Below the pieces are notes generated by a model. It ran no database searches, had not been told where the DNA came from, and saw nothing but the letters and a program-made list of their open reading frames with translations. 64,000 bases of DNA. Origin: Halobacillus litoralis (GTDB lineage: Bacteria > Bacillota > Bacilli > Bacillales > Halobacillaceae). The stretch lies in the NCBI RefSeq assembly GCF_009856445.1, contig NZ_WMFA01000001.1, positions 1,030,659 through 1,094,658 on the forward strand. Reading direction: 5' to 3'. The position numbers and the translations under genes were made by a program. Of this stretch, positions 37,006 to 45,323 are shown piece by piece; within the stretch, counting starts at the first letter, position 1; each line of letters begins with the position of its first letter.

Positions 37006-37986
37006 AAAAACGACAAGGACATCCCCTTCCTCCAATACAATATCAGGGTGAAGGTCGAAAGAGAGATCTTCGCCTTTTATTATGCCGATAATTTGATAAT
37101 GTTCTTTCAAGTAATGTTCAAAAGCTTTGAGCATAGGTTGCCCAATCAGTTCACCACGAATGGTCTCTTCATGAAATTGTCGTTCAGTCAACAAATGAAG
37201 AAGAAGTTCAAAAGGTTTGACAGGATCGTTGCGATAGAGCTCCTGGTAAAAGAGGCTGCTCATAAAGTCATTAGAACGAATGATGGTATTGGCTCCTGCC
37301 CGTTCTGCATTAATCTTTTGCTTATCGGTGAGTACTTCTGCGATGATGAACAATCCTGGGTGGTGTCCTTTCAGTGAAACAATCTGATGAATGACGGTCT
37401 GATCAGACTGTTCTTCTTCCATAGATGGATCAGCGGTTATAATCGCCATTCTTGCTTCTCTTACATTTGCTTGTTCAAGCGTTTCTTCATTTGTGGCACT
37501 CCCGTTAATAAAATGAACACTGCATAAACGCTGATAAAATTGGTTCATCGTCCGGTCAATCAAAACGATTCTTTCTTGAAGGTTTTGTTCTTCCAACATG
37601 TCCAGCAAGTGGCGGGTCCGTTCATTCCAACCAACAAGGATTAAGTGATTGTTCCCTTTATAGGGGACCTTTCCTTCTGTTAAGTCTGTTTCATGTTTAA
37701 CTGTAGAGGCTGAAAGTGTTGCCATATAGAAGGTCACAAGGCCTCCCCCTGATAGAATGAGAAGGATTGCGATGATTTTACCTGTTGCACTTAATGGGAC
37801 ATAATCACCATAACCCACGGTAGCACCTGTTACAAATGCCCACCAGAGACCATCAAAGAAAGTAGGGAAGTTCTGCGGCTCTATCATATGGATAATCAAA
37901 CCGAATAATGACATGGTAAACAAAACGGTAGTCAATAACCGTAAAAACAGCGGCATTTGGAAGTATAGGCGGATTAAGGATTGCAT
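36988..37986 (-). CDS. yugO: potassium channel with RCK domain (YugO)
   Basis: A 332-residue two-helix K+ channel. TM1 is at about 12-32, the pore helix and selectivity filter TVGYGD at 56-61, TM2 at about 70-92, and then a cytosolic RCK (TrkA-N/TrkA-C) domain from about 112. In the RCK part, NHLILVGWNERTRHLLDMLE is the Rossmann motif. In B. subtilis YugO releases K+ in biofilm electrical signalling. AAGGGGCG upstream picks ATG 37986; the longer frame lacks a ribosome binding site. The 3' end overlaps yugN on the other strand. Confidence 0.9.
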   Translation of the reverse strand: MQSLIRLYFQMPLFLRLLTTVLFTMSLFGLIIHMIEPQNFPTFFDGLWWAFVTGATVGYGDYVPLSATGKIIAILLILSGGGLVTFYMATLSASTVKHETDLTEGKVPYKGNNHLILVGWNERTRHLLDMLEEQNLQERIVLIDRTMNQFYQRLCSVHFINGSATNEETLEQANVREARMAIITADPSMEEEQSDQTVIHQIVSLKGHHPGLFIIAEVLTDKQKINAERAGANTIIRSNDFMSSLFYQELYRNDPVKPFELLLHLLTERQFHEETIRGELIGQPMLKAFEHYLKEHYQIIGIIKGEDLSFDLHPDIVLEEGDVLVVFSPLRK

Positions 37987-38083
37987 GCTATACGCCCCTT
38001 TTTTATCTTCAGTATGGCTCTTCCCCTCCTTCCTCAAACATAAAAGGACTTCCTTAGTATAAGGAAATCCTTAGGAAATGGGG

Positions 38084-38635
38084 CTATGAAATTTTTTCTT
38101 TCAAATCTTTATAAACACAGGACCAGAAATCACGATTGTCACGATAAGCTTTAGTAATGAATGTAAGCATTTCCTTTCGTTTTTCATTAAAATCTTCGGT
38201 ATTATGATCAGGCAGATTCGCTAATGAGTCATCTATAAACGCTTGGATCTCAGGAGCGCGTGGTCCCCAAGTCCCCACCTCATTCCCATTTGTGTCGATG
38301 AAAATAATGATAGGGATAGATCTTGATCGTCCGTTTGTTAAATATTGATCCATCAACTCTAAATTTTCATCCCGCAAAAGGAAGTGAACGGGAATGTGAC
38401 CCTGCTCTGCAATTTTTAAGAAAATTGGCAGGTTCAGCATCGCATCCCCACACCAGTCCTCAGTAAGGACAATGGCACGTAATTTTTTGTTTTGCACTTT
38501 CTCAAACAGGGGCTGATCTTCAACGGGGACCGGGAAATTTTCATATATATAAATAAAGTCCTTTTGGTGTGTTTGCATGTGATCGACGTAGGTCTGTGCT
38601 GTCATTCCCTTATTAAACCAGTTTTCTAAGTTCAT
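38084..38635 (-). CDS. thioredoxin-like protein with single active-site cysteine
   Basis: A 183-residue thioredoxin-fold protein. The position of the usual CxxC reads VLTEDWCGDAMLNLPIF, so only one Cys remains (CGDA). The cis-Pro region is SRSIPIIIFIDTNGNEVGTW. Proteins with this form occur widely in Bacillaceae as thioredoxin family proteins of unknown role. GAGGAGG upstream picks ATG 38635. Confidence 0.8.
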   Translation of the reverse strand: MNLENWFNKGMTAQTYVDHMQTHQKDFIYIYENFPVPVEDQPLFEKVQNKKLRAIVLTEDWCGDAMLNLPIFLKIAEQGHIPVHFLLRDENLELMDQYLTNGRSRSIPIIIFIDTNGNEVGTWGPRAPEIQAFIDDSLANLPDHNTEDFNEKRKEMLTFITKAYRDNRDFWSCVYKDLKEKIS

Positions 38636-38754
38636 TCGTATTCCTCCTCTACAAACTCCGTACAAGATCATGTTCCCTCATTAGGCTTAGAATAAGCGTC
38701 TAATTATAATGGTATTCCTCTTTTTTGGTATGATAAAAGAAAAGGGGGATGATT

Positions 38755-39813
38755 ATGGAAAAAGAACGATTGAATTTTTTAATGGAATTGCTGAACACAC
38801 CTTCTCCATCAAGCATGGAGATGGAGATACAAAAAAGATGGATCAAAGAGATGCGTCCATATGCGGATGAAATCAAAACCGACCATGCCGGGAATGCGAT
38901 CGCTGTATTGAATCCTGAAGCGGAATTCAAGATCCTGTTAGCCGGGCACTGTGATGAAATTGCTCTCGTCATCAACCGTATTGATGAGCAAGGGTATCTT
39001 CATTTTGACAAAATGGGAGGCATCAATCCGAAAGCAGCCGTGGGAATGAAGGTTAACATCCTTGGCTATGCAAAGGAATTGACCGGAGTTATTGGAGTGA
39101 ACGCTCAACACCATGGTGGATTGAAAGGTGATTTTGGTTTAGACGAACTTTTTATTGATTGTGGAGCTAAATCTAAGGAAGAGATGGAGCAGTTTGTCCA
39201 GATTGGCGATCTCGCTGTTTATAAAAGAGAGCCTGAGCTGCTGATGGATCGATACATAGCCGGACGTGGTCTGGATAACCGTACGGGACAATTCATCGTA
39301 GGTGAAGTATTGAGAAAGCTTTCTAAAGAGGATATTCAAGTTGGGGTCTATGCCGCAAGCACCGTTAATGAAGAGACGAACATGGGAGGGGCTTATTTCG
39401 CTGCAGCGGGCCTTGAGCCGACGATGGCCATTGCATGTGATGTGACGTTTGCTACTGATTATCCAGGGGTCAATAAAAATAAACATGGCGATGTACGTTT
39501 AGATGGAGGGCCTGTCCTGGCAAAAGGTGCACCGATCAACAGGAAGATTAATAAGCTTCTCGAAAGCACAGCCAAATCTCTTGATATGGACGTGCAGTAT
39601 GAGCTGACGCCTCGAATGACAGGGACGGATGCGGATAAAATGAGGCTTACTGGTAAAGGTGTTCCGGTCAGTCTTGTTTCTCTGCCGCTCCGCTATATGC
39701 ATTCTCCTGTAGAAACGGTTAGTGTAAAGGACATCGAAGAAGAGATCTCCTTGATGGTAGAAATGATTAAGAACATGACAGGAAACGAAAGTTTGAATCC
39801 GCTAGAAGAATAA
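38755..39813 (+). CDS. M42-family aminopeptidase (FrvX/YsdC type)
   Basis: A 352-residue cytosolic metalloaminopeptidase forming large tetrahedral assemblies. Metal ligands are in order: AGHCDEIALVI (His, Asp), GRGLDNRTGQ (Asp), STVNEETNMGGAY (Glu-Glu, catalytic and metal), ACDVTFATDYP (Asp) and RYMHSPVETV (His). It trims N-terminal residues from peptides. The in-frame ATG 38749 is too close to AAGGGGG, so ATG 38755 is used. It is a single gene followed by a terminator. Confidence 0.9.
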   Translation: MEKERLNFLMELLNTPSPSSMEMEIQKRWIKEMRPYADEIKTDHAGNAIAVLNPEAEFKILLAGHCDEIALVINRIDEQGYLHFDKMGGINPKAAVGMKVNILGYAKELTGVIGVNAQHHGGLKGDFGLDELFIDCGAKSKEEMEQFVQIGDLAVYKREPELLMDRYIAGRGLDNRTGQFIVGEVLRKLSKEDIQVGVYAASTVNEETNMGGAYFAAAGLEPTMAIACDVTFATDYPGVNKNKHGDVRLDGGPVLAKGAPINRKINKLLESTAKSLDMDVQYELTPRMTGTDADKMRLTGKGVPVSLVSLPLRYMHSPVETVSVKDIEEEISLMVEMIKNMTGNESLNPLEE

Positions 39814-39819
39814 TCTTAA

Positions 39820-39850
39820 CAGCACCGGGGAGTCTCCTCGGTGTTTTGTT
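39820..39850 (+). terminator. terminator of the M42 peptidase gene
   Basis: AGCACCGGGGAGTCTCCTCGGTGTT stem, then TTGTTT. Confidence 0.8.
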
Positions 39851-39911
39851 TATTTAACGCATAATTGGAAAGAATAGCAGATATAATCTTCTATATTAAG
39901 GAGTGATCTGC

Positions 39912-40127
39912 ATGGATCGGGAATTACTGCATCAACAAATTATGATGTTGAAGGGGAAAATTTGTGCTGGGCAGCTACAATTGCATGGGTATGATGAATA
40001 CCTGCTCATGCAGCTTGATAAGGTGAAAGATAGTGAAGATGGTCTTGTCGATGTATCCACGGTTTCTTCAACGCTCCGTCTGTTTATAGATGCTACAGAT
40101 AAAATGCAGTCTCCTCAGCTTAAATAA
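39912..40127 (+). CDS. uncharacterised small protein, 71 aa
   Basis: A short helical protein (MDRELLHQQIMMLKGKICAG then DEYLLMQLDKVKDSEDGLVD). No family recognised. AAGGAGTG precedes ATG 39912 and a terminator follows directly, supporting a real single gene. Confidence 0.65.
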   Translation: MDRELLHQQIMMLKGKICAGQLQLHGYDEYLLMQLDKVKDSEDGLVDVSTVSSTLRLFIDATDKMQSPQLK

Positions 40128-40158
40128 CAAGGCGCATTACTGCGCCTTGTTTATTTTT
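40127..40158 (+). terminator. terminator of the 71-aa gene
   Basis: AACAAGGCGCATTACTGCGCCTTGTT with a T-rich tail. Confidence 0.88.
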
Positions 40159-40225
40159 TGTCATTATTCTTTAAGAAAAACCAGAGTGAACTCTATCAAC
40201 AACAATCAGTCACTAAACATTAAAC

Positions 40226-40254
40226 TTGCGCGTTCATAACGTTTTGTATAGAAT
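40226..40254 (+). promoter_or_regulatory. promoter of the FMN-riboswitch transcript
   Basis: TTGCGC (40226-40231), 17 bases, TAGAAT (40249-40254). It starts RNA just upstream of the RFN element. Confidence 0.6.
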
Positions 40255-40279
40255 GAAATTACAATAACATATCGATTCC

Positions 40280-40506
40280 ATCTTCGGGGCAGGGTGCAAT
40301 TCCCGACCGACGGTAAGAAGAAGTGAATTCTTTAAGTCCGTGACCCGTATGGTTTGGCCATGCGGTGGACCCGGTGAAAGTCCGGGACCGACAGTTAAAG
40401 TCTGGATGGGAGAAGATGTCGAACGGAACTGGTAGCTTAAACACTACCTCTATTTCCTATGGACACGACCCTCTTAGCCCAAAAAAGTGCTACAGGGTTA
40501 TTTTTA
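40280..40506 (+). promoter_or_regulatory. FMN riboswitch (RFN element) with terminator
   Basis: The aptamer at 40280-40417 is close to consensus: ATCTTCGGGGCAGGGTG, TTCCCGACCGACGGTA, AGTCCGTGACCC, GTGAAAGTCCGGGACCGACA, and the closing AGTCTGGATGGGAGAAGAT. P1 pairs ATCTTC with GAAGAT. A terminator (ACCCTCTTAGC/GCTACAGGGT, then Ts) lies at 40469-40506. FMN would switch off ribU. Confidence 0.95.
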
Positions 40507-40575
40507 TGTGTTTTTTAGGCCGTTTACCTTCATCTGGGATGTGAATCGATGTACAGATGAAGGGGGAGATTGATG

Positions 40576-41172
40576 ATGAACTCTTACACAGGGCAATCAT
40601 CTAAGCTGCAGAAGTTAGTCATTTTAGCGTTACTTGGTACGATATCCATGGTATTAATGTTTTTGAAATTTCCGCTTCCTTTTTTACCACCGTATTTAAA
40701 AGTGGATGTCAGTGACATTCCTGCTCTTCTAGCTGCGATATTATTTTCGCCGCTCGCAGGTATTGTTGTGGAAGCGTTGAAAAATGGTCTATATATGATT
40801 TTCACAGGAGTTTCTGATCCCATCGGGGTCGGAGCGAATTTCCTGGCCGGAGTCCTGTTCATTGTTCCGGTTGCCGTTATCTATCGTAGAGGAAAGACTA
40901 TGAAATCACTCCTGATCGGTTTAATTTTTGGTTCCGTCTTTATGGCCCTTACAATGAGTGCACTCAATTATTTCCTTATTCTTCCTGCGTACAGCTGGTT
41001 TATGGGGTGGGAAACAATGAGCGCAGATGTGAAGTGGATGACAATTGTAGCAGGAATCCTTCCTTTTAATGTAATTAAAGGTGCTATAGCTGGTTCCTTG
41101 TTTATCATGTTATTCGTCAAAATGAAGGATTGGATTGAACAAAAAACTGTGCGAAGACAGTCAGCCGCATAG
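40576..41172 (+). CDS. ribU: RibU, riboflavin ECF transporter substrate-binding subunit
   Basis: A 198-residue membrane S-component with about six helices that captures riboflavin and works with the general ECF module (EcfA, EcfA', EcfT), encoded elsewhere. The N-terminal part LQKLVILALLGTISMVLMFL and the loop PLPFLPPYLKVDVSDIPALL are typical of RibU/YpaA. The FMN riboswitch upstream confirms the substrate. GGGGGAG picks ATG 40576 (three in-frame starts lie together). Confidence 0.94.
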   Translation: MNSYTGQSSKLQKLVILALLGTISMVLMFLKFPLPFLPPYLKVDVSDIPALLAAILFSPLAGIVVEALKNGLYMIFTGVSDPIGVGANFLAGVLFIVPVAVIYRRGKTMKSLLIGLIFGSVFMALTMSALNYFLILPAYSWFMGWETMSADVKWMTIVAGILPFNVIKGAIAGSLFIMLFVKMKDWIEQKTVRRQSAA

Positions 41173-41208
41173 AAAAGCGAGGGGATCACCCCCTCGCTTT
41201 TTTTTACC
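41173..41208. terminator. terminator of ribU, shared with the convergent YteA-like gene
   Basis: AAAGCGAGGGGATCACCCCCTCGCTTT with eight Ts. Confidence 0.9.
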
Positions 41209-41581
41209 TATTTTTTTGGTCTTCTATTTCTTCCACTTTATAACGTGCTGTCGGCATAGCTTCTAAACGCTCAACTGGAATGGGTTCTCCTGACTTTTCA
41301 CTCAGACCGTACCGACCCTCTTCCATACGCTGCAAGGCATCTTCTACTTCCATTAATTTTTCCCGTGCCTGCTCATAAAACGTTTGTTCTTTCGCTCTCT
41401 CGAATTGATCCGTTCCCTGATCGCCAGGGTGATCAGCCACGCTTGATATTTCACCGGTTCGATCGTTTTCGTAATCTTCTTTAGCCTGGTCTTCCCTGTA
41501 TTCTTCCATTTGTGATTCTGCTTCTTCTTTCATTTCTAAAAGGCGGTCCTTGAATTTTTGTTTTTGTTTATCATTCAACAT
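41204..41581 (-). CDS. YteA-like TraR/DksA-family protein lacking zinc-finger cysteines
   Basis: A 125-residue protein with the coiled-coil and finger layout of the TraR/DksA/YteA family. The helical part is long and acidic (EMKEEAESQMEEYREDQAKE). The C-terminal finger reads GRYGLSEKSGEPIPVERLEA; canonical members have CxxC where this has SEKS, and the second Cys pair is also missing. It therefore cannot bind zinc in the usual way. YteA lies near the men genes in B. subtilis too. Function unknown. Confidence 0.82.
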   Translation of the reverse strand: MLNDKQKQKFKDRLLEMKEEAESQMEEYREDQAKEDYENDRTGEISSVADHPGDQGTDQFERAKEQTFYEQAREKLMEVEDALQRMEEGRYGLSEKSGEPIPVERLEAMPTARYKVEEIEDQKNR

Positions 41582-41611
41582 TGTAACGTGACTCCTTTCG
41601 GGACTGTTCGG

Positions 41612-42004
41612 TTATTTTTTAGGGACGACTCCTACAGTACATCGGGATAAACACAATAATTCTTCAGCTTCATTAACAATTTGTATTTCCCATACCATCG
41701 TATTTTTCCCGATATGAGCAGGTGTAGCTGTTCCAGTTACATATCCATCGCGGGCACTTTTTATATGGTTGGCATTGATTTCTACTCCGAATACTTGCTG
41801 TTGATCAGGATCAATGTTCAGAAATGCCCCGATGCTGGCAGCGCTCTCGGCTAATGCCACACTTGCTCCACCATGTAGAAACCCCATAGGTTGATGAGTA
41901 CGGTGATCGACAGGCATACGAATCTGCACCTTCGTCGCATCTGCTGTCACAACTTCCATCCCTAGTGCTTCCATCAATGTATTCTTCATCATAGATTGAT
42001 TCAT
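41612..42004 (-). CDS. yuxO: PaaI/YuxO-family hotdog thioesterase, probable DHNA-CoA thioesterase (MenI role)
   Basis: A 130-residue hotdog-fold thioesterase. The catalytic segment is GFLHGGASVALAESAASIGA with the Glu of the family. The closest relatives I recall are YuxO-type enzymes, proposed to hydrolyse 1,4-dihydroxy-2-naphthoyl-CoA in menaquinone synthesis. The position beside menA and menF-D-H-B-E-C supports this, as no other gene in the cluster provides that step. Another short acyl-CoA substrate cannot be excluded. Confidence 0.82.
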   Translation of the reverse strand: MNQSMMKNTLMEALGMEVVTADATKVQIRMPVDHRTHQPMGFLHGGASVALAESAASIGAFLNIDPDQQQVFGVEINANHIKSARDGYVTGTATPAHIGKNTMVWEIQIVNEAEELLCLSRCTVGVVPKK

Positions 42005-42084
42005 TTTTCATCCCGTCCTTTTTGTATTATTCCCATTGTAAAAATGGTCAAACCTTCATGTTACACACTGAAAATATAAATGAC

Positions 42085-42671
42085 TTGTTCAACAATCTGG
42101 CAGGTTTCTTGAAGACTCAATTTCGAGAAGTTTGTTGAGTGGATGGGGCTACGGGGAATAGCTCGCTTTCCGCGGGAGCGCGATGAGCCTCCTCAGGCTG
42201 ACGCCTTCCGGGGTCTCACCTAGCACTCTTTTCCCGCAGGAGTCTCGCCATTCCCCTCCGCCCCTTTGCTATATCAGAGTCTTGAAACCACTACTTAAGT
42301 AATCACCTTGTATGGTTATGAGAAGTGAATGATATAAACTTTACCCCGTTGACGTTTAGCGTACGCAAATACTTGAAACAACGCACTAAATGCCAGTCTA
42401 GGGGAGAAGGGTTGGAACCTTACAGGTGTTCTAATCATCCACTTCCTTCAACCATTCAAGCTGCCCTTTTTAGAAGGGGTTTCGAGACACTTATAAGGTA
42501 AAGGGGCGGAGGGAAACGGTGAGACTCCTATGGGACGTGTGGGACAGGTGAGACCCCAGTAGGCGTAACCTGAGGAGACTCACCGCCCATCCCATGGAAA
42601 GCGAACCTTTTCCCGGAGCCCCTAGAATCACACAAAAGTCTCGAAACTGAGTCATCAAGTCTAGGGAGCTT
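42085..42671. repeat. composite intergenic repeat, copy C (type 2 arm, core, inverted type 1 arm)
   Basis: Same layout and orientation as copy B. The left flank TTGTTCAACAATCTGGCAGG is shared with copy D. The core is slightly shortened (the part after GGAACCTTACAGG). The right arm is nearly identical to that of B. It lies between two minus-strand genes, the yuxO-like thioesterase and menA, without touching either. Confidence 0.85.
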
Positions 42672-42681
42672 TAGTAAAAAT

Positions 42682-42713
42682 AAAAAAAGGATGGTAGGGA
42701 CCATCCTTTTTTG
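42682..42713 (-). terminator. terminator of menA
   Basis: AAAAGGATGGTAGGGACCATCCTTTT with A-run and T-run flanks. Confidence 0.85.
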
Positions 42714-42746
42714 TTGCTCCTGATGTGTTTTTCTTGGTTCTCTCTT

Positions 42747-43691
42747 TTAAGAAAGAGGGAAGTTAAGGTGTAATAGTAAGGATAGACCCAGGAGAAAACC
42801 ATAAATGGTGTTCGTCTGCGCCGTTGCCTTCATGGCAGGCATCATTTCCAGTGGTTGTGTTTTTCCTATAAATCCCTGAATGGCTTTCGTTGCTTTTATT
42901 ACACTAAAGAAGGTAATGATCGACCATAAAGGCAGTGTGCCCAAAATGATCAACACACCTGTCCAGATAAAGGCTGTAAGGAAAAGTGAACTCATGAAAA
43001 TGATGGATCCTTTGTGGCCGAAAAGAATGGCCAGCGTTTTTCTTCCGTTTTCGGCATCTCCAACGCGGTCTCTGATATTGTTGGCTAACAAGATGGTCCC
43101 CACAAAAATGGCTACAGGAACTGAAACGATAATCACTTCAGCGGTAATCGATAAAGTTTGAATGAAATAACTGATTCCAATAATGATCGTTCCCATGAAA
43201 AATCCTGCGGTTATTTCACCAAATGGCGTATAGGCGATAGGTAATGGCCCTCCAGTGTAAAGATAGCCGAACAGCATGGAAACCAATCCGATGACAGCAA
43301 TCCACCAGCTTGAAGAGGCACAAATATAAACGCCTAGTACTCCTGCAACTATAAAGAAAAGATAAGCTAATGAAAGTACCGTCTTAGGGTTAATACCGTC
43401 TCGGACAATGGTACCGCCGATTCCCACTGAACGTTCATTATCTAATCCGCGTTTATAATCATAATACTCATTAAACATATTCGTAGCTGCTTGAATGAGG
43501 ATGGAGGCGAGCAACATGGCGGCAAACAACCAGAAGTTGATTGTTTGTTCCATAGCCGCAAGCATTGTCCCGACAAAAACTGGGACAAAGGCAGCCGTCA
43601 GTGTGTGGGGGCGCAACAGGCGCCACCATACTTGGAAACCTTCACGTTCATTCAAGGAAGCTTTTATGTTTTGGTTCTGAACAGAGCTCAT
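42747..43691 (-). CDS. menA: MenA, 1,4-dihydroxy-2-naphthoate polyprenyltransferase
   Basis: A 314-residue membrane enzyme of the UbiA family that attaches the polyprenyl chain to DHNA, giving demethylmenaquinone. About eight to nine helices are seen. The first Asp-rich motif is NMFNEYYDYKRGLDNERSVG and the second is NNIRDRVGDAENGRKTLAI. AAGGGAGA upstream picks ATG 43691. It is divergent from menF, so the menaquinone genes leave from one control region (about 43692-43919). Confidence 0.94.
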   Translation of the reverse strand: MSSVQNQNIKASLNEREGFQVWWRLLRPHTLTAAFVPVFVGTMLAAMEQTINFWLFAAMLLASILIQAATNMFNEYYDYKRGLDNERSVGIGGTIVRDGINPKTVLSLAYLFFIVAGVLGVYICASSSWWIAVIGLVSMLFGYLYTGGPLPIAYTPFGEITAGFFMGTIIIGISYFIQTLSITAEVIIVSVPVAIFVGTILLANNIRDRVGDAENGRKTLAILFGHKGSIIFMSSLFLTAFIWTGVLIILGTLPLWSIITFFSVIKATKAIQGFIGKTQPLEMMPAMKATAQTNTIYGFLLGLSLLLHLNFPLS

Positions 43692-43919
43692 TGGTGTTCT
43701 CTCCCTTGTCACTATACTCTCGTTATTATAACAGTTTAATTTTAGGGAAACCGTCCTGGAGTGTCAATCAATGTAAGAAAATGTTGGTTTTAAAGCAAGA
43801 TTCCTTGAGTCAAGAGAAAAAAGAGAATAAAATAGAGAGTGATGCATGCACAGAAAGGCGTCAATTTGCTGTGTGTGGAGAGAGTAGAAAACGTCCCTTA
43901 AAGAATGGGAGGAATATAT

Positions 43920-45323
43920 ATGCTTCATACGAAGGCCCCTCATATAGAAGAAATGATAGGGGAAGCTCTTCAGAAAGCACATCATCTTGGGGAACCTCTA
44001 TTTATTAGTATAGTTGAACATATAGATGAACAAGATCCCTTTCAATTTTTTGAAACGGGTCTGCATATCGCTCAGCACCGCTCATTTTGGCAGAGTGCTG
44101 AAAATGATCTGACTATGGTCGGAATAGGCAAGGCCAGTCAATTGTATGCAAAAAGTAAACAACGGTTTCGTGAAGTCCAATCCTTGTGGAACCATCTGCA
44201 GGAAAATGCGATGCTGCATGATGATTACAATAAAAAAGGCACAGGAATGGTCGCTCTGGGTGGGTTCAGTTTTGACCCTGAACAAAAAGAGGCCACACCA
44301 TGGGAAGCTTTTCCTGATAGCCAAATGACGATTCCTGCTTTTCTCCTCACGAAAGTAGATGGAGAGTCTTATTTAACGATCAATGCCCTGATTTTTCCTG
44401 AAGATCATCAACAACAGATCACTACTCAAATACAAGAGCATCGGGACCACCTTCTAAAGGAAGGTGAGTTGGCGGGTTCGCTGCCTGTCGTCGACCAGAC
44501 CTTTGAGGTTGCTCCTGAGGCTTGGAAAGAATCAGTGAAAAAAGCGACGGATGATATTTCAGCAGGCTTGATGGAAAAAGTTGTCCTCGCAAGAGAGCTT
44601 CGCGTTACGTTCAAAGAGGACGTTCATATCACCGCTGTTTTAAAAGCTTTGGCTGATACCCAGCCAAACAGTTATATTTTCTGTTATGAAAGTGAAGGGG
44701 ATTACTTCATTGGGGCGACCCCTGAAAGGCTTGCCAAAGTCGAAGACAGAGAACTTGTATCCACATGTCTCGCAGGGACGGTCCCACGTGGTAAGAACCA
44801 GCAAGAAGATCTAAAACTAGGTGAAGAATTGCTTGGTGACCCTAAAAACCGTCAAGAGCATCAATTTGTAGTGGAGATGATCAAAGAAGCGGTAGAAGCC
44901 TGTAGCAGCCATGTAGAAGTACCTAGCAGACCTGTGCTTTACCCGCTCCGGAACCTGCAGCATTTGTACACACCAGTGAAAGCCGTATTGGATCAAGGCT
45001 ATACTTTGCTTGATGTGATTGAAAGGCTGCATCCGACTCCTGCTCTCGGGGGAATGCCCCAGCAAGTTTCGGTAGAGTATATTCGTACAAATGAAACCTT
45101 GAACAGAGGATGGTATGCGGGGCCGATCGGTTGGTTTGACGCACAGGATAACGGTGAGTTTGCTGTAGCGATCCGGTCCGCTCTGATTCAGCAAAAGGAA
45201 GCTTCTTTGTTTGCTGGGTGTGGTGTAGTCGAAGACTCAGACCCTGAAGCAGAATATGCAGAAACAGCTGTTAAACTAAAACCCATGATGGATGTACTGG
45301 GAGGGTCAGAATGGGACATGTAG
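43920..45323 (+). CDS. menF: MenF, isochorismate synthase
   Basis: A 467-residue enzyme converting chorismate to isochorismate, the first step to menaquinone. The chorismate-binding domain is C-terminal: MEKVVLARELRVTF (general base Lys), YIFCYESEGDYFIGATPERL, TLLDVIERLHPTPALGGMPQ, and FAGCGVVEDSDPEAEYAETA near the end. GGGAGG at 43907-43912 selects ATG 43920. The stop lies 13 bases inside menD. Confidence 0.93.
   Translation: MLHTKAPHIEEMIGEALQKAHHLGEPLFISIVEHIDEQDPFQFFETGLHIAQHRSFWQSAENDLTMVGIGKASQLYAKSKQRFREVQSLWNHLQENAMLHDDYNKKGTGMVALGGFSFDPEQKEATPWEAFPDSQMTIPAFLLTKVDGESYLTINALIFPEDHQQQITTQIQEHRDHLLKEGELAGSLPVVDQTFEVAPEAWKESVKKATDDISAGLMEKVVLARELRVTFKEDVHITAVLKALADTQPNSYIFCYESEGDYFIGATPERLAKVEDRELVSTCLAGTVPRGKNQQEDLKLGEELLGDPKNRQEHQFVVEMIKEAVEACSSHVEVPSRPVLYPLRNLQHLYTPVKAVLDQGYTLLDVIERLHPTPALGGMPQQVSVEYIRTNETLNRGWYAGPIGWFDAQDNGEFAVAIRSALIQQKEASLFAGCGVVEDSDPEAEYAETAVKLKPMMDVLGGSEWDM

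Noticed and set aside
43565..44008. 147-codon ORF spanning the menA-menF control region
   Set aside because: It overlaps both menA and menF in other frames and resembles no protein.
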